64,000 bases of DNA from Rhizophagus clarus (taxonomy: Eukaryota > Glomeromycota > Glomeromycetes > Glomerales > Glomeraceae). The stretch is from NCBI GenBank assembly GCA_015698045.1, contig BLAL01000004.1:248001-312000 (forward strand), given 5' to 3'. A program made the translations under genes and the position numbers. Under the pieces are notes generated by a model. The model did not search any database and had not been told where the DNA came from. It saw only the letters and a program-made list of their open reading frames with translations. Positions 1 to 12,410 of this stretch are shown piece after piece (positions within the stretch are counted from its first letter, which is position 1; each line of letters starts with the position of its first letter).

Positions 1-1
1 T

Positions 2-154
2 GAAAATTTCGAATCTATTCATTTAATCTATCCTGATAGGACTGAACAAGTTGTTAAATTGCTTGGTGAAGAGTGTATTGAAAACTTACTTGAAATTGGT
101 ATCTCTGAATTTTTAAAATGTCCTATCACAAAGTTTGAAATAATAATACCATGA
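2..154 (+). CDS. C-terminal end of an unidentified protein (5' truncated by window)
   Basis: Frame 2 is open from the first base of the window to a TGA at 152-154, giving about 50 codons. The residues (HLIYPDRTEQVVKLLGEE followed by CIENLLEIGISEFLKC) read like real protein: a mixed, amphipathic composition in a region where random AT-rich sequence would stop sooner. I do not recognise the family. It is most likely the last exon of a plus-strand gene lying mostly outside the window. The non-coding sequence directly after it becomes clearly more AT-rich. The reading frame is seen; that it is an expressed gene is inferred. Confidence 0.45.
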   Translation, partial: ENFESIHLIYPDRTEQVVKLLGEECIENLLEIGISEFLKCPITKFEIIIP

Positions 155-1245
155 GTTGGAAAAATCGTGACATTTTGTCACGATGTAAAAAATCTTTTTT
201 ATTACGTTATAACGTTAATATAACACAAAAATAAATACAGAATCTCGGGACTAGCCCGTAGTACATGACGTTCTGTATAAAGATAGCATACACGTAAAAA
301 AATTACATGACCCGCCTAATCTACCCTTTCCGTAAGATTGCTCAATGACCTTTCATTCCCCTCGATTCTTCCATGCTCTGTTGCTTCTGCCAAATAAAAA
401 AAAATCACGTGTGCGTGAACAATTGTTCACATGATCACTTTTGCCAAGAAAATTTTTTATTAATACATGCGAAAAATAAATAGGACATAGCTATTCCGAA
501 ATGATACATGAAGCTTTTATGCTAATTTACATAATTATTTTTTCGAACGGTATTCATCTATCCTAGTAAAGACGCGAAATTCTGTCGAATAATTTAACAT
601 TTCTATATTTCCAACATCAAAAAAACAATAGATTGAATATTTGTCATGTAAAGTATATTTTTAATAGCAAAAAAAGGTCACGTTTAGCCTACTGATAATC
701 ATTTTGCCAACAATCTTTTCACCGACAAACGTTTCGCCGACAGGATCATTTCACCGACAGGTCACTTCACCGACACTTAAATAATTTTTAAATATCACAA
801 TAAAATTATATAATTTTTTTTTTCCTTATACAACTACTATACAAGCAATTAAACGTCCGCAGCAGGCGAATAATGGCTAGTTATGGATTAATTTTTCTTT
901 GATTTTCCGCAAGAAACATTGGTAAAATAATATTGTTATAAAGTTATACAGTATAAATTAATTCAAGAAATGCAAACTTTATTATTTAAATGATAGTTCT
1001 CACGTACCATCTGCGTGATACAACTATTACATTAAGTCATCACTTAAGTCACAAAAAACTGGTGCATATTACAAAACACGAAAGTGCATTGCATCAAAAT
1101 GCGAGAAAAATTCCTTTAAAATCAAAAAAAAAAGGAAAAAAAATAACAACAATAAAAACAATGTACTAAAATTATTTAAAATTAATATTACCGAGTTATG
1201 CATAATTATTATACTAAAAATGTCTAAAATGTCCATTAACTGATT
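155..1245. other. intergenic, AT-rich, with one dispersed repeat
   Basis: No coding sequence was recognised. The stretch holds homopolymer runs and a CCGACAG-rich repeat near 719-842, listed separately. Confidence 0.5.
719..842 (+). repeat. CCGACAG-motif dispersed repeat, copy 1
   Basis: Three to four near-repeats of a 15-18 bp motif (TTTCGCCGACAGGATCATTT type) are followed by a conserved AT-rich arm ending CCTTATACAACT. The same sequence, including the AT-rich arm, occurs in inverted orientation at 16680-16816, and related motif arrays lie at 12344-12410 and 16321-16425. It is a family of short dispersed elements, probably subterminal motifs of a non-autonomous DNA transposon. Confidence 0.6.
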
Positions 1246-3438
1246 TTACATGTCACTTCTAATTTCATTAATTATAATAGAATTAAACATTCTTCGAGGT
1301 GTTAAAGTCTTCCTCTTTTGAAATTCATTTTCCAAACACAAAGAGATGACATCATCTGGTACAGTTTCATTTTTCAAAATATTTGGAAGTTCGATAAGTT
1401 GCATAACCATACCAAGCTCGACATGCCACTCAATATGACAATGAAAAGCCCAAATACCAGGATTATCAGTAATGAAACGAATGACTAAAAATCCATTTCC
1501 AGGAATGGTTACAGTGTCCCGAACGATAGGATTTCTTTTATCATATTTGCTTTCATTAGGTAATTGACCTTTTTCACCAACAAACATTATCGCGAAACTG
1601 TGTCCGTGCATGTGGAATGGATGATCGGCAGTGTTATTGTTCCATACGTAAAGTTCTGCAATACCACCATTGTGATTAAAAATCACAGAGTTTTCTTCTT
1701 TTGGTAGATCTTTTGGTGCGAAATCTCTTGTGATTTTGTTGACTGTTGCATCATTCATTTGAGGCACGAACGAAACATTATTCACTAAAGCTTCCAATCT
1801 TTGATTACTGTCTCTTCCGAATGCAATGGTAATATTGACAAAGTCAGAAACATGACCATCATATTTAGTGATAGGTTTAAGAGGTAACGAATGTTTTTTG
1901 TTAAGATCACGACAAGGCTTAAAATCATCATTGAATTCTTTCGAATTTGGTTTAGTATTTTCTGCTCCTTCATAACGAAGTATTCCAAGACCATTCCAGT
2001 CGATAGCGGAATTAAAATTGGTGGTTGCATTGTTATTTGGTGTACACCTTTTATCGAGAGTTCCACGGATAAAATAATTTCCAATTGGTTGATTAGCATC
2101 AACAATTACGGAGTAACGTTGTCCGACATTAATGGGTAATTTTTTAATTATGGTTGGTTTAACATATATTCCTTCCAATTCTATAACCTTAAGTTTATGT
2201 TGATCAATTGAGAAGACGAAAGCGCCATCTGCCGCGGAATTGATTATGCGGAAACGATATTTTTTATTCTTTTCAACTTTATATACAGGTAATGGTTGAT
2301 TTGAATTACATTTGGATCCAGGGGGTGCCGCAGTACAGTTATATCTACCAACACCGGATATGAGTGGAGAATCTGGAATAGGTCGAAAACCAGCATAGCC
2401 TGGAACGTTTGAAAGTGGTAAGAGAACACCGGTTGTACTATAATCATAACGATAACGATAATAATATAACTTTTAAGAAAACATAACAAAATTGAAATTT
2501 ATTATAAGAAAAAATATGACATTAATTTTTACTTATGATGCCAGTCTGATAACACAACAACGTATTCATAATCATATTGTTTTAAATATGGATCATCTTG
2601 GTCGTAAACACTTTTTTTTTTTTTTTTTGAATGAGTTAAAATATAAGTTATTAATTAGTAATACATATAAAATATCAGATTCATTTTGATAAAAAGTAAG
2701 ATTCAATATTTACATTAATCCTCCGCGTAAACCATCAACGTATTGGGCAAAAAAATGTGAATGATACCAGTAGGTACCATATTGATCGGTAGTACTAAAA
2801 TTATAGACTAAGGAAATGTCGTTCGGAATTGGACATTGAGTCTAATAACGAGTAAAATTAATAAAGAGGATCGGAGGAAAGAATGAAAGAAAATAAAACT
2901 ACAACTACTTACTTGTCCTGGAACTCCGTCGTACCAATTTGTACCATGTTGGAACATACCATGCCAGTGAACAGCTAAAAATAATAAAAATTTCATTTTG
3001 AATAATGATCGATCGTTGATTCAACAAATATAAATAAGTATAAATAAATATACATGCTGGATCATCAAAGTTGTTTGTTACATTTATAACAAGTCTATCT
3101 CCTTTGTTTGCTTGAATAAGTGGACCAGGGTGTTGACCGTTTACACTCCAAACAGTTCTTTCAAAGCCATCGGGAGACATTTGAACTTTTTTCAATGTCA
3201 AATGATAGTAACGAGTTACTGGTTTATCAGTGAAATTAAGATGTGTAATGGGCTTAAAATAATCGGTTTTAATATCGTCATATGGTTTATTAGGATTTTG
3301 AATTTCATTGGTATAACCTTTCAAATGAAGACTATTACCATTAACGGTATAAATATTTGTTTCAATTGCTGATGAGCCAATTGAAAATAATAACGATAAG
3401 ATAAAGAGGACTGAAATCCTCTTAAGATAAAAATTCAT
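1246..3438 (-). CDS. secreted multicopper oxidase (laccase/ferroxidase-like), copy 1
   Basis: Five exons on the minus strand: 3438-3054, 2974-2913, 2841-2714, 2610-2533 and 2437-1246. All introns are GT-AG, the phases match, and the sum is 1845 nt (614 aa). The N-terminus is a signal peptide (hydrophobic residues about 8-24). All four copper-binding motifs are present: HWHG at 131-134, WYHSH at 174-178, HPFHMH at 490-495 and [12 protein letters not shown] at 550-561. Family knowledge: such enzymes couple one-electron oxidation of phenols or Fe(II) to reduction of oxygen to water, here outside the cell. The T1 axial position (Cys+10) is Met, which usually gives a low redox potential. No C-terminal membrane anchor is seen, unlike Fet3-type ferroxidases. 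The substrate cannot be told from sequence. It is paralogous to the gene at 9173-11382. Confidence 0.93.
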
Positions 3439-5384
3439 TTTTATAGGGCTTCAGAAAAGGTCAAGATTTGAAATATATTATTAATGTACCTTATTTTGAT
3501 CGATAAAATCAAAAGGTAAGGAAACAAAAAAGAGGAGAATTCTTGAAACCTTTTATACAAAAATCTAGAACATTTTTTTTTTATTATTATTTAAATACCT
3601 CTTTACAGTTTATTTACTTGTATGTTTCTTGTCATTATATTACATTAACAAACTTACTAACAAACTTACCTGTATGATTCTTGACATTTTACTACATTAT
3701 GAACATAGAACAAATATTATCTTAACAAATATGAACTTTATTTTAATTAATGAACTCCCTACTTCCTTTTTCATTTTTCAAATAAGGATTAAACTCAACA
3801 AATCAGGAAACCTACTAAAAATAATAAATGAGTGACTTGTATGATTTCCGATTTATCTTCGCATTTGTTTAAAGTCCAAAGATAGAATAAATAAATACCT
3901 GTATGTGAGAAAATATTGCAAATTAAAATAGTACAGTAAGCTAATCTTGATTAATATAATTCATCATCCGATTGAACATTTTACTAATTAAGCACAAAAT
4001 GATCGTCAATTTTATGAAAGGGTCTATTTTACTTCATCCAGTTCCAAGATTGTAGATATTATAACTGGAATTCTAATAGAATTCACTCAAATTTCAAAGT
4101 TTTATCGATAAAATTTTTTTTAATATAGGTTTTAAACTTGTCAATTATACCAAAAAATTATTTTTGGTGAAATTACTGTATATAATAAAAGAATTATTCT
4201 CATACTAGAAAAAAAAAAAAAGAAAAATTACTATTTCGACCTCTTATTTTTTAAATTTAAAATTATAAAATAAAAGGAGTAAATTGATTGATTTACAGTG
4301 TTTACAGTAGGTCGAAGTTTTGATTAGCAGAAAATCATTATTATGTCCCAAGTTGGAACTACCCCGGCCCGGGATAACACAACATCAATTATGTATGAAA
4401 TAAAGGGATTTGACTTTTTTTCTAAAAATACTATCCATTTATCACACTAAAAAATTATTATATAAATAGTTAATCTTTTTTCCTTATGATAAAATTGTGC
4501 CAAAGATAAAAATTACACCTCGCCGATAATCATTGATCTTCAAAATATTTATATATCGTTATTAAATTTATTTAGAATGCGTGATAATTTGGCTATTTGA
4601 AAATATAATGTAGTTTTAATTTTAATAAATTAACCGAGTTCTATATACAGGTTATTATTTCTAAAATTGGATAATTGTATTTTGGAAAGATATTTTGAAT
4701 TCATTATGTTTATAGTGAGACTCGAATTTTTTTATTTTGCTAAATTTATCCATCCTGTAAAAATGTGTCAATCGGGTGTGAGTGAGTGAACAAATAACAG
4801 CTAACTGGTACCCTTTTATAGTAATATATACTGATATTTTTGATAGTATTTAATTTTCCGACTATAAACATTATAAATTTAGTTGGGCCAACAATTTGAC
4901 ACTCTGTATTTTTATTGAACAAGTTAAAGATTAACCGTAATGCGGACATTATATTTTGCCGATGACTTGCGTGTACCTTAATTTACTAATATTTTTTTTC
5001 TAGAACAGCTGTATCGGCATACGGAGGTTTGACTGTAGTTAATGATTGATATTTATTTCAAGTTAGATTACAACCCCTAATTTCGACCATATTAACCATT
5101 TACTAATATGTAAGTTGTGAGTGGTGTAAATGGTTATAATATTATGGCAAGTGTCAATTTTTTTTTGATAAATACATAACTTTATTAGTAAAAATGTAAG
5201 GAGAGAACACATTACATAATTAATTATACAATTATAAGCTAACTCTCTATCTATATAGAATAACCATAAATTTATATGCCGTCAATATATGCTCCTTTTT
5301 TAGGAGTGATTCTTCTACTCGCGACTTTCTGCTAATACAGTAGTGGTCATAAGTGAAATCAAGTAACAACACCCATTAAAATTT
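3439..5384. other. intergenic, no gene seen
   Basis: AT-rich sequence between the first oxidase gene and the LINE insertion. Short ORFs here have no protein-like composition. A GC-rich island of about 15 bp (CCCCGGCCCGGG) sits near 4362. Confidence 0.4.
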
Positions 5385-7965
5385 TTTTAAATTCAAGTAT
5401 TTATTTATTTATTTATTTATTTAAGTGAGGGATTGAGTCATCTATATGTATACATACAAGAAACTAATCTAAAATAAAAACTAGCTAAAAGTACGGTCAT
5501 AAAGAATTAACCAAGGAAAACCCCAGCCTCGCTCCCGATAATGGAATGAACGAACACAGATAACCTCATATTAAGGGTATCTGATCGATCCACGAAAGGG
5601 AAAATTTAAGCACCTTTATACCCCCACCCAAAAAATAAAATGTTATCTAAACTAAACGGTAAATAACTATCTCTGTTAACTAAATGGTTGTACCACGGAC
5701 CATTGTGTAAGAAATTACTAGACGTACTGATAATATATGCTACTCTGGCGTCAATTAACTCTTTAGAGTTAGTAAAGTCCGTAAGGTTGCGGGCTGAAAA
5801 TAAATCGTTATAATAATTGTTGCAGACTTCAATGTGACTCTGTATTAATGTCGGTCTTTGTACGGTCATCGGACGACGTCGATTAGGTAACTGGTTTCTT
5901 GCGTTATCTAAATCTGTGACACGTTTCCGTTTTTTAGAGGGTCTACTCTTCGATTTGTATTTGAGCATTTTGGAAGTGATGTTTCTTTCGAGTTTCCAAC
6001 GTTTAAATGCTAGGTTTCTAGGTTTCCAGATGTGTTGTTTTAAAAAAATGGCGAGTTCACTGAATAGCTGGAGTAAAAGTTTATTGCTTTGTCTTCTGAT
6101 TTTAGCGCTGAAGAATTTTGTGAATATTGAAGAAAAGACATTGGTGACAAATCCTCTACACGTGAGGTAAAATGCGTGGTCTGTTGTAGCTGGTAAGTAA
6201 CGATCTGATGAACGAAAGCTCCAACTGAAAATAGGGTTAGTTTTGAATGTATTACTAATGTCAACTTGAAGTGTATCTGCTGCTGCACGAATAATCGCTA
6301 TAAAGCGTAACGTTAATTGTTTAACTAAAGGTTTAATTTTTTTCAATATAGTCGGGCATAACCATAAGTGTTGGTTAGTTTCATTAGCTGAGTGACAATG
6401 CCAACATAATGAAACGTTGGAGAAAAGGTCTGGATTATATTTCTGTAGGATGTCCATAGTCGGCAACGAGTTTGAACAATTTTTCATCTGCCAAGCTCTA
6501 AATTTTGTGAGTTTGCGACTGGTAGGCATATTATCAACGGGGTTGTGGTTGAACCATTCTTTGGTCCATTTCCAATCAATTGCGTTTTTGAACGATGCTT
6601 TGCGGATATCTTCGATACGATAGTGCGCTAGAAATTTGTTGAAAGCTTGAAAATTTGTGATGTCAGCAATCGCGTGTCGTATATTGCGGTCTATCACCAA
6701 AGGGTGGACGTTATCTTGATCAAACGCTTTGGGGAGATTCCACGTATAGTATGCATTGAGGTTAACAGTAGCTGGATTGATATCAATATATGTATTTGTT
6801 GTCGTACCATCTTTTGCTAATTTATCGGCCATATCGTTGAACTGATCGTTGGAATGAGCTTTCACCTTCCTTAGTTCAACGTCTAGTTTATGAGTAAAAA
6901 TGATTTTTAAAATTGCTTTCCAGATTAAGAAATTGTTGACCTTTAAGATTTTTCTTGTCGACTGTTGTGATCGTACGTAATAAAACGTGTCCATTATGCA
7001 TTTTGAGTCCGTGTAGACAATAATTTTGCTATGTTCCGGGCAAACTGCTAAGGCACTCGTAAGGGCTAATGCTTCAGCTTTTGTTGATGATGGAAATTTG
7101 TGTGCTTTGCATGAAAATTGTAAAGACGGTATTGGGATTGATGGGTGATTGGTAACAGCCCATCCTATGCCCATTAACGATTTTGTACTGTGATCCGTGA
7201 TACAGGAACCATCAGTATAAAAAGAGATGTTAGTACAGTTAGTGAGAAGGTAAGCTATTCTATTTAACGTGGTAATTGAATGACTATCTAAAAAAAATAA
7301 ATCTAAAAATTTACAACTATTATTAACTATATTAGAAGGCGTTGAAGTATTTAAATTGTGATCACGAGTATTGTGTGTAGTAATAAATGAAGCGTAATCT
7401 GCTAAAGCTTGCGCTTTTAGCGTTGATAACGGTAAAGTTAGAAAATATTGTTTTTTTTGTGTCGGTGTCGTAGGCGTGGGTACTATATGAAATCCTGGTG
7501 TAGTTGGTGAATTTGTAACTTTGATTTTGATGACGTTCGAAATTAATTTGAGTATAACACAGCTATATGAAAATGATCCTATAAATTGCGGATAGTGGAG
7601 TTTACAGCCTTCACATCTGCGGAGGGCGTTAAGAGTTTTGCGTGGCGTAATGTCTGATTGCGTTGTTGGGATGATGGGTATCCAGTGTTCAATATAAGCT
7701 GTTGCGCGATCTTTATTAGAGTAGTTTTTCTCGATGATTCTTCCTATCGTTAGGTTTCTAGTGATGGGATCCCAAAACGAGACCCATTCGTTTCCTCCTT
7801 TGACGATATTATGATGAGTTGTAGATTCTGTTTTTGGTCTTTTGGCATTTTTAACCGTTGGGTACTTGATGTCGATAGGGGCATCCAATCGTAGTGCTTG
7901 TTTGTTGATGAGAATTGTGTCTATTAAATGGTAGTACCATCCAGGGGTGTTTTAAATTCAAGTAT
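5385..7965 (-). mobile_element. 5'-truncated LINE (non-LTR retrotransposon) with 16-bp target-site duplication
   Basis: The element body 5401-7949 is flanked by perfect direct copies of TTTTAAATTCAAGTAT at 5385-5400 and 7950-7965. On the minus strand it ends in an (AAAT)n tail (5401-5422), the expected 3' end of a target-primed insertion. The only ORF carries RNase H and a cysteine/histidine finger, and the reverse transcriptase part is missing, so the copy is 5'-truncated. Perfect flanks and an unbroken ORF suggest a recent insertion. Confidence 0.88.
5606..7948 (-). CDS. LINE ORF2 C-terminal part: RNase H plus Cys/His finger
   Basis: The frame is open from the element junction near 7948 to a stop at 5606 (about 780 codons); the first ordinary start is unclear because the 5' part is missing. 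Numbering from the TTG at 7888, the RNase H acidic residues are D226 (FYTDGSC), E272 (TKAEALA), D294 (VYTDSKC) and D355 (NDMADKLAK). A finger of type CWHCHSANETNQHLWLC follows near residue 490, and the C-terminus is basic. In non-LTR elements RNase H removes the RNA template after first-strand synthesis. About 225 residues precede RNase H without recognisable reverse transcriptase motifs. The copy cannot move by itself, but its ORF is not yet damaged. Confidence 0.85.
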   Translation of the reverse strand, partial: TPGWYYHLIDTILINKQALRLDAPIDIKYPTVKNAKRPKTESTTHHNIVKGGNEWVSFWDPITRNLTIGRIIEKNYSNKDRATAYIEHWIPIIPTTQSDITPRKTLNALRRCEGCKLHYPQFIGSFSYSCVILKLISNVIKIKVTNSPTTPGFHIVPTPTTPTQKKQYFLTLPLSTLKAQALADYASFITTHNTRDHNLNTSTPSNIVNNSCKFLDLFFLDSHSITTLNRIAYLLTNCTNISFYTDGSCITDHSTKSLMGIGWAVTNHPSIPIPSLQFSCKAHKFPSSTKAEALALTSALAVCPEHSKIIVYTDSKCIMDTFYYVRSQQSTRKILKVNNFLIWKAILKIIFTHKLDVELRKVKAHSNDQFNDMADKLAKDGTTTNTYIDINPATVNLNAYYTWNLPKAFDQDNVHPLVIDRNIRHAIADITNFQAFNKFLAHYRIEDIRKASFKNAIDWKWTKEWFNHNPVDNMPTSRKLTKFRAWQMKNCSNSLPTMDILQKYNPDLFSNVSLCWHCHSANETNQHLWLCPTILKKIKPLVKQLTLRFIAIIRAAADTLQVDISNTFKTNPIFSWSFRSSDRYLPATTDHAFYLTCRGFVTNVFSSIFTKFFSAKIRRQSNKLLLQLFSELAIFLKQHIWKPRNLAFKRWKLERNITSKMLKYKSKSRPSKKRKRVTDLDNARNQLPNRRRPMTVQRPTLIQSHIEVCNNYYNDLFSARNLTDFTNSKELIDARVAYIISTSSNFLHNGPWYNHLVNRDSYLPFSLDNILFFGWGYKGA

Positions 7966-9172
7966 AATATTAACCTTGATAATATTATACATAGATCAGA
8001 AATCAGGTGATTTTGATTTTTTTGTGTTTTGAATTATCAACTTCCCGTAAGATTCATTCTAAGTTATTTGTGCTAAAAACTCGTAGGAATATTACTGAAG
8101 GAAAATTGATTTACTAAATCATGATAACGGACTTTTTACAGATAATATGACTTTTTTCGTCATGTAAGTCTTCATTTTGATGGTATTTTTGGCCTAATAA
8201 ATGGTCATGATCTTAATTATGATGAATGTAAGTAACCATTTTTTTTAAAAAAATTTCACTTTAATACTATTGAAAAATTCACGCATAAAAACTATAATTT
8301 ATCAGAAATTTGCAGCTAAAATTTACCGATCATCTAACTCCTTAAGTATATTTCATACAAACTTAAAATTTACACATAATCATTATTACTTGATTTTAAA
8401 AATTAGATACTTAAGATTACTTAATATAAATGGAAAAGTGTTTTAAATATTTATTTCTAAAAAACTGCGCTTTTTGAGAAATGAATTTAATTCCATTTTT
8501 TTCGCTATTTTTTTTTTTTTTTTTTTTTAGAGATGATAAGAACTTTTTGGACTTTCTAGCAAAGTGAAGAAAAGTTTTCTATTTACTATATTAACTTGAT
8601 TTCTTTCCTTTTCTAAAAATAGTTAACCCGTCGTAAAAATAATAAGGTAAGAGATTACTATTTATTATCTTGATTTTTTAAGGCTAAGGATTTACTAAAA
8701 GAATTATTATGTAATAAGCCTAAAAAGGTCATCTATGACAAAAAATTCGACCTAATTTTAAATTAATGGACGATGATGTTATATCACCAAACTATGCCAA
8801 AGATTTGAATCATAATTCTGAGAACAGTATTATGGCGTATCTAATAGTATTTGTAAAGTATAAAAATAATAAATGACGAAAAAATTATTTACAGAAATCA
8901 AGTTTGTAAGATTACTAATTATTTAACAATCATTAAATTTTTATGATACTTTTTTTTATGCTATTTTTATTGCTATTGCTAAATGCACATTTTATGAATA
9001 GTAAATTTTATTATTTTTATAGCCGTATGATGATCAGACATCTGCTCAAACGTAAAACCCTTTTATTCTACAAAAAATGAGTGTATTATTATCATTAGTT
9101 GAATACATTGAAATCTTGAATTAATTATTAATGACGGTATGTGAATTCTAAAGATCCAAAATAAATAAATAT
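7966..9172. other. intergenic, no gene seen
   Basis: AT-rich with a T/A homopolymer run near 8510-8530. Nothing else was recognised. Confidence 0.4.
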
Positions 9173-11382
9173 CTATTGACTTAATGTTTTTCTCCTACTC
9201 TTTATAGAATTAAATGCTCTTCTATGAGATTGAGCTGGTGCCGATAAAGTCGGGATTCTCCTCTTTTGAAGATCATTTTCCAAGCACAAAGCAACGACAT
9301 CATTTGGTATAATTTCATTTTTCAAAATACTTGGAAGTTCGACAAGTTGCATAACCATACCAAGTTCGACATGCCATTCAATATGACAATGGAAAGCCCA
9401 AATACCAGGATTATCAGAGATAAAACGAATAACTAAATATCCATTTCCAGGAACGGTTACAGTGTCACGAATGATAGGATTTTTTTTATCATATTTGCTT
9501 TCATCTGGTAATTCACCTTTTTCACCAATAAACATCACAGCGAATACGTGACCGTGCATATGGAATGGATGACCGGCAGTATTATTGTTCCATAAGTAAA
9601 GTTCTACAATACCATCCTTGTTATCAAAAATCAAAGAGTTCTGTTCGGTTGGTAGATCTTTTGGTGCGAAATATCTTGTGATTTTATTGATTGTTGGATC
9701 ATTCATTTGAGGTACGAACGAAACATCATTCATAAAAGCTCTTGTTCTATTATTCTTATCTTTTCCGAATGTAACGGTAATATTGAAAAAGTCAGTAACA
9801 TGTCCATCATATTTAGTGGTGGATTCAAGAGGTGTCAAATGTTTTTTTTCAAGGTCACGACAAGGCTTAAAATCATCATTGAATTCTTTCGAATTTGGTT
9901 TAGTATTTTTTGCTCCTTCATAACGAAGTATTCCAAGACCATTCCAATCGATAGCGGAATTAAAATTGATAGTTGCATTGTTCATTGGACTACATCTTTT
10001 ATCAAGAGTTCCACGGATAAAATAGTTTCCAATTGGTTGGTTGGCATTAACAATTATTGAATAACGTTGTCCGACATTAATAAGTAATTTTTTAATTATG
10101 GTTGGTTTAACATATACTCCTTCCAATTCTATAACCTTAAGTTTATGTTGATCAATTGAGAAGACGAAAACACCTTCTGCCCCAGTGCTGATTATACGGA
10201 AACGATATTTTTTATTCTTTTCAACTTTATATACGGGTAATGGTTGATTCGATTTACATTTGGATCCAGGAGGTGCTGCTGAACAATTATATCTACCAAG
10301 TCCGGTTATGAGTGGAGAATCTGGAACAGGGGAAGCACCAGCATAACCTGGAGTGTTTTTAAGTGGTAAGAGAACACCAGTTGTACTAAAGAAATTTTTT
10401 TTTTTTTTTTTTTTAGAATAATAACAAAGTTTGAAATTTGATATAAAAAAATAAATTTATTTTTACTTATGATGCCAATCTGATAACGTAACAACGTATT
10501 CATAATCATAGTGCTTTAAATATGGATCATCTTTGTCATGAATACTTGTTTTTTTTTTTTTGAACGAGTTAAAAATTAGTAATAATAAAATATCAGATGC
10601 AGTTTGATAAAAAAAAATATTTAAAAATATTTACATTAATCCTCCGCGTAAACCATCAACATATTGGGCAAAGAAATGAGAGTGATACCAATAGGTACCA
10701 TGTTGATTACCAGTACTAAATTTATAGATAAAAGAAATATCATTTGGAATTGGACATTGAGTCTAATTAATGGGATAAAAATTAGTAAAGAGGATCGGGG
10801 AAAAAAGGAGAAGAAATCTACGATATAAAAATCATTGTTAACTTACTTGTCCTGGAACTCCATCGTACCAATTTGTACCATGTTGGAACATACCATGCCA
10901 GTGAATAGCTAAAATGATTTTATGAAGTTTTTATTATTTTTGAATAAAGGTCAACCTTTAAAAAGTATAAAGTATTAATAATAAACAAGTATACATGCTG
11001 GATCGTCAAAGTTGTTTGTTACATTTATAACAAGTCTATCTCCTTTATTTGCTTGAATAATTGGACCAGGTAATTGTCCATTTACACTCCAAACAGTTCT
11101 TTCAAAACCATCGGGAGATATTTTAACTTTTTTTAACGTTAAATGATAGTAACGAGTTACTGGTTTATTAGTGAAATGGAGTTGTGTAATGGGCTTAAAA
11201 TAATCGGTTTTAATATATTCATATGGTTCATTAAGATTTTGAATTTCATTAGTATAACCTTTCAAATGAAGGTCATCATCACTAACGGTGTGAACATTTG
11301 TTTCAATTGCCGATGAACCAATTGCAAATAATGAAAATAATAAGATAAAGAGAATTGAAACCCTTTTAAGATTAAATTTCAT
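9173..11382 (-). CDS. secreted multicopper oxidase (laccase/ferroxidase-like), copy 2
   Basis: Five exons on the minus strand: 11382-10995, 10908-10847, 10762-10635, 10544-10467 and 10385-9173. The sum is 1869 nt (622 aa). The ATG at 11382 is preferred over an upstream in-frame start because it begins directly with the signal peptide ([19 protein letters not shown]). Internal exon lengths (62, 128 and 78 nt) and all phases are identical to the gene at 1246-3438. The four copper motifs are conserved (HWHG, WYHSH, HPFHMH near 491, [12 protein letters not shown] near 551), again with Met at the T1 axial position. The C-terminus is slightly longer and basic. The two genes are a same-strand duplicate pair, now separated by the LINE insertion. 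Extracellular oxidation of phenolics or metal is expected from the family; the exact substrate is unknown. Confidence 0.93.
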
Positions 11383-11952
11383 TTTTAACAAGATTAAAGA
11401 CCAAAAATTGAAATATATAATTAATTGCACCTTAATTTGATCATAAAATCAAAGGGTTAGGAAACAAAAAAGAGTAGGATTTTTGGTCATTTAAATAGAT
11501 TTATTTTTTAAGCACCCTCTTTCATTTAATAAATAATGTAACTCAAAGTAAAAAAAACATGCACGATCATTTTTTTTAAAAAAAATAATTAACAAATCAT
11601 TATTATAAAATTCGCAATTACAAGCAAATTCGCAGTTCTTCTTAAGCCATAATATTCTGTAATCCCGATATTTGATTGATTAACATTTGAAATTCCTGAA
11701 ATTGTCACCTTACTAGTCCTTAAAGCAGTTAAATGTGACAATCCATTGCGAGTCTTGGAATTTTACCATTTTTATTTCTTTTTATAAAAAAAAAACCATG
11801 ACCTGTAATACATTATTAATAGATTGTCGAAATAGTTGAAAAAATTTTATTTTGTAACCATTACTTAAAAGGATAGTTTTATTTATCTCTTTGCTAAAAC
11901 CCTGATCCGAGATAATTTCTGATAAAATAATCGGATCTTTTTTATTTAAATA

Positions 11953-12213
11953 CCGTCTAGCACTGCATATAATAATACCCCGGGTCTTATACAAAAAAAC
12001 CTGCTTTGAAAATTGAGTAGTACCCCGGGGTATTTTGTGAAGATTATATTTTATACACCTTATACAATACCCGGTATCTTACCAGAATTAAGCTTAAGTT
12101 ACTAGAATTGGGGGGTACTAAACAAGAGTAAAATTTTTGTATCTAGTAAAATACCCGGGTCTTATGAAGTGGGGGTACGGAAAAGGGGGGATACTATATG
12201 CAGTGCTAGACGG
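11953..12213. mobile_element. MITE, TA-flanked, 21-bp perfect terminal inverted repeats
   Basis: TACCGTCTAGCACTGCATAT at 11951-11970 (inversion extends one base further) is repeated in exact reverse complement at 12195-12215. The outermost TA on each side fits a TA target duplication, giving a 261-bp element. The interior carries several CCCGGG-containing subrepeats. It resembles non-autonomous Tc1/mariner-type elements; no transposase is encoded. Confidence 0.75.
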
Positions 12214-12343
12214 TAAACTGATAGACCAACTTTTTTTTTTTTATTATTAAAATCAAAATTTCTTTCTTTTATTAAAAATCCTCGATAGAACAATACTTTT
12301 ATTTATACATAAATTGCTTTAATCTAATTATCGCATTTAACTC

Positions 12344-12410
12344 GCCAACAATTACTTCTTCATACGCAAATGTTTCGTTTTACTGATAGGATCATCTCAC
12401 CGACGTCATT
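12344..12410 (+). repeat. CCGACAG-motif dispersed repeat, degenerate copy
   Basis: Contains CGCCAACAATTAC, CGTTTTACTGATAGGATCAT and CTCACCGACGTCATTT, diverged versions of the motif seen at 719-842 and 16321-16816. Confidence 0.4.
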
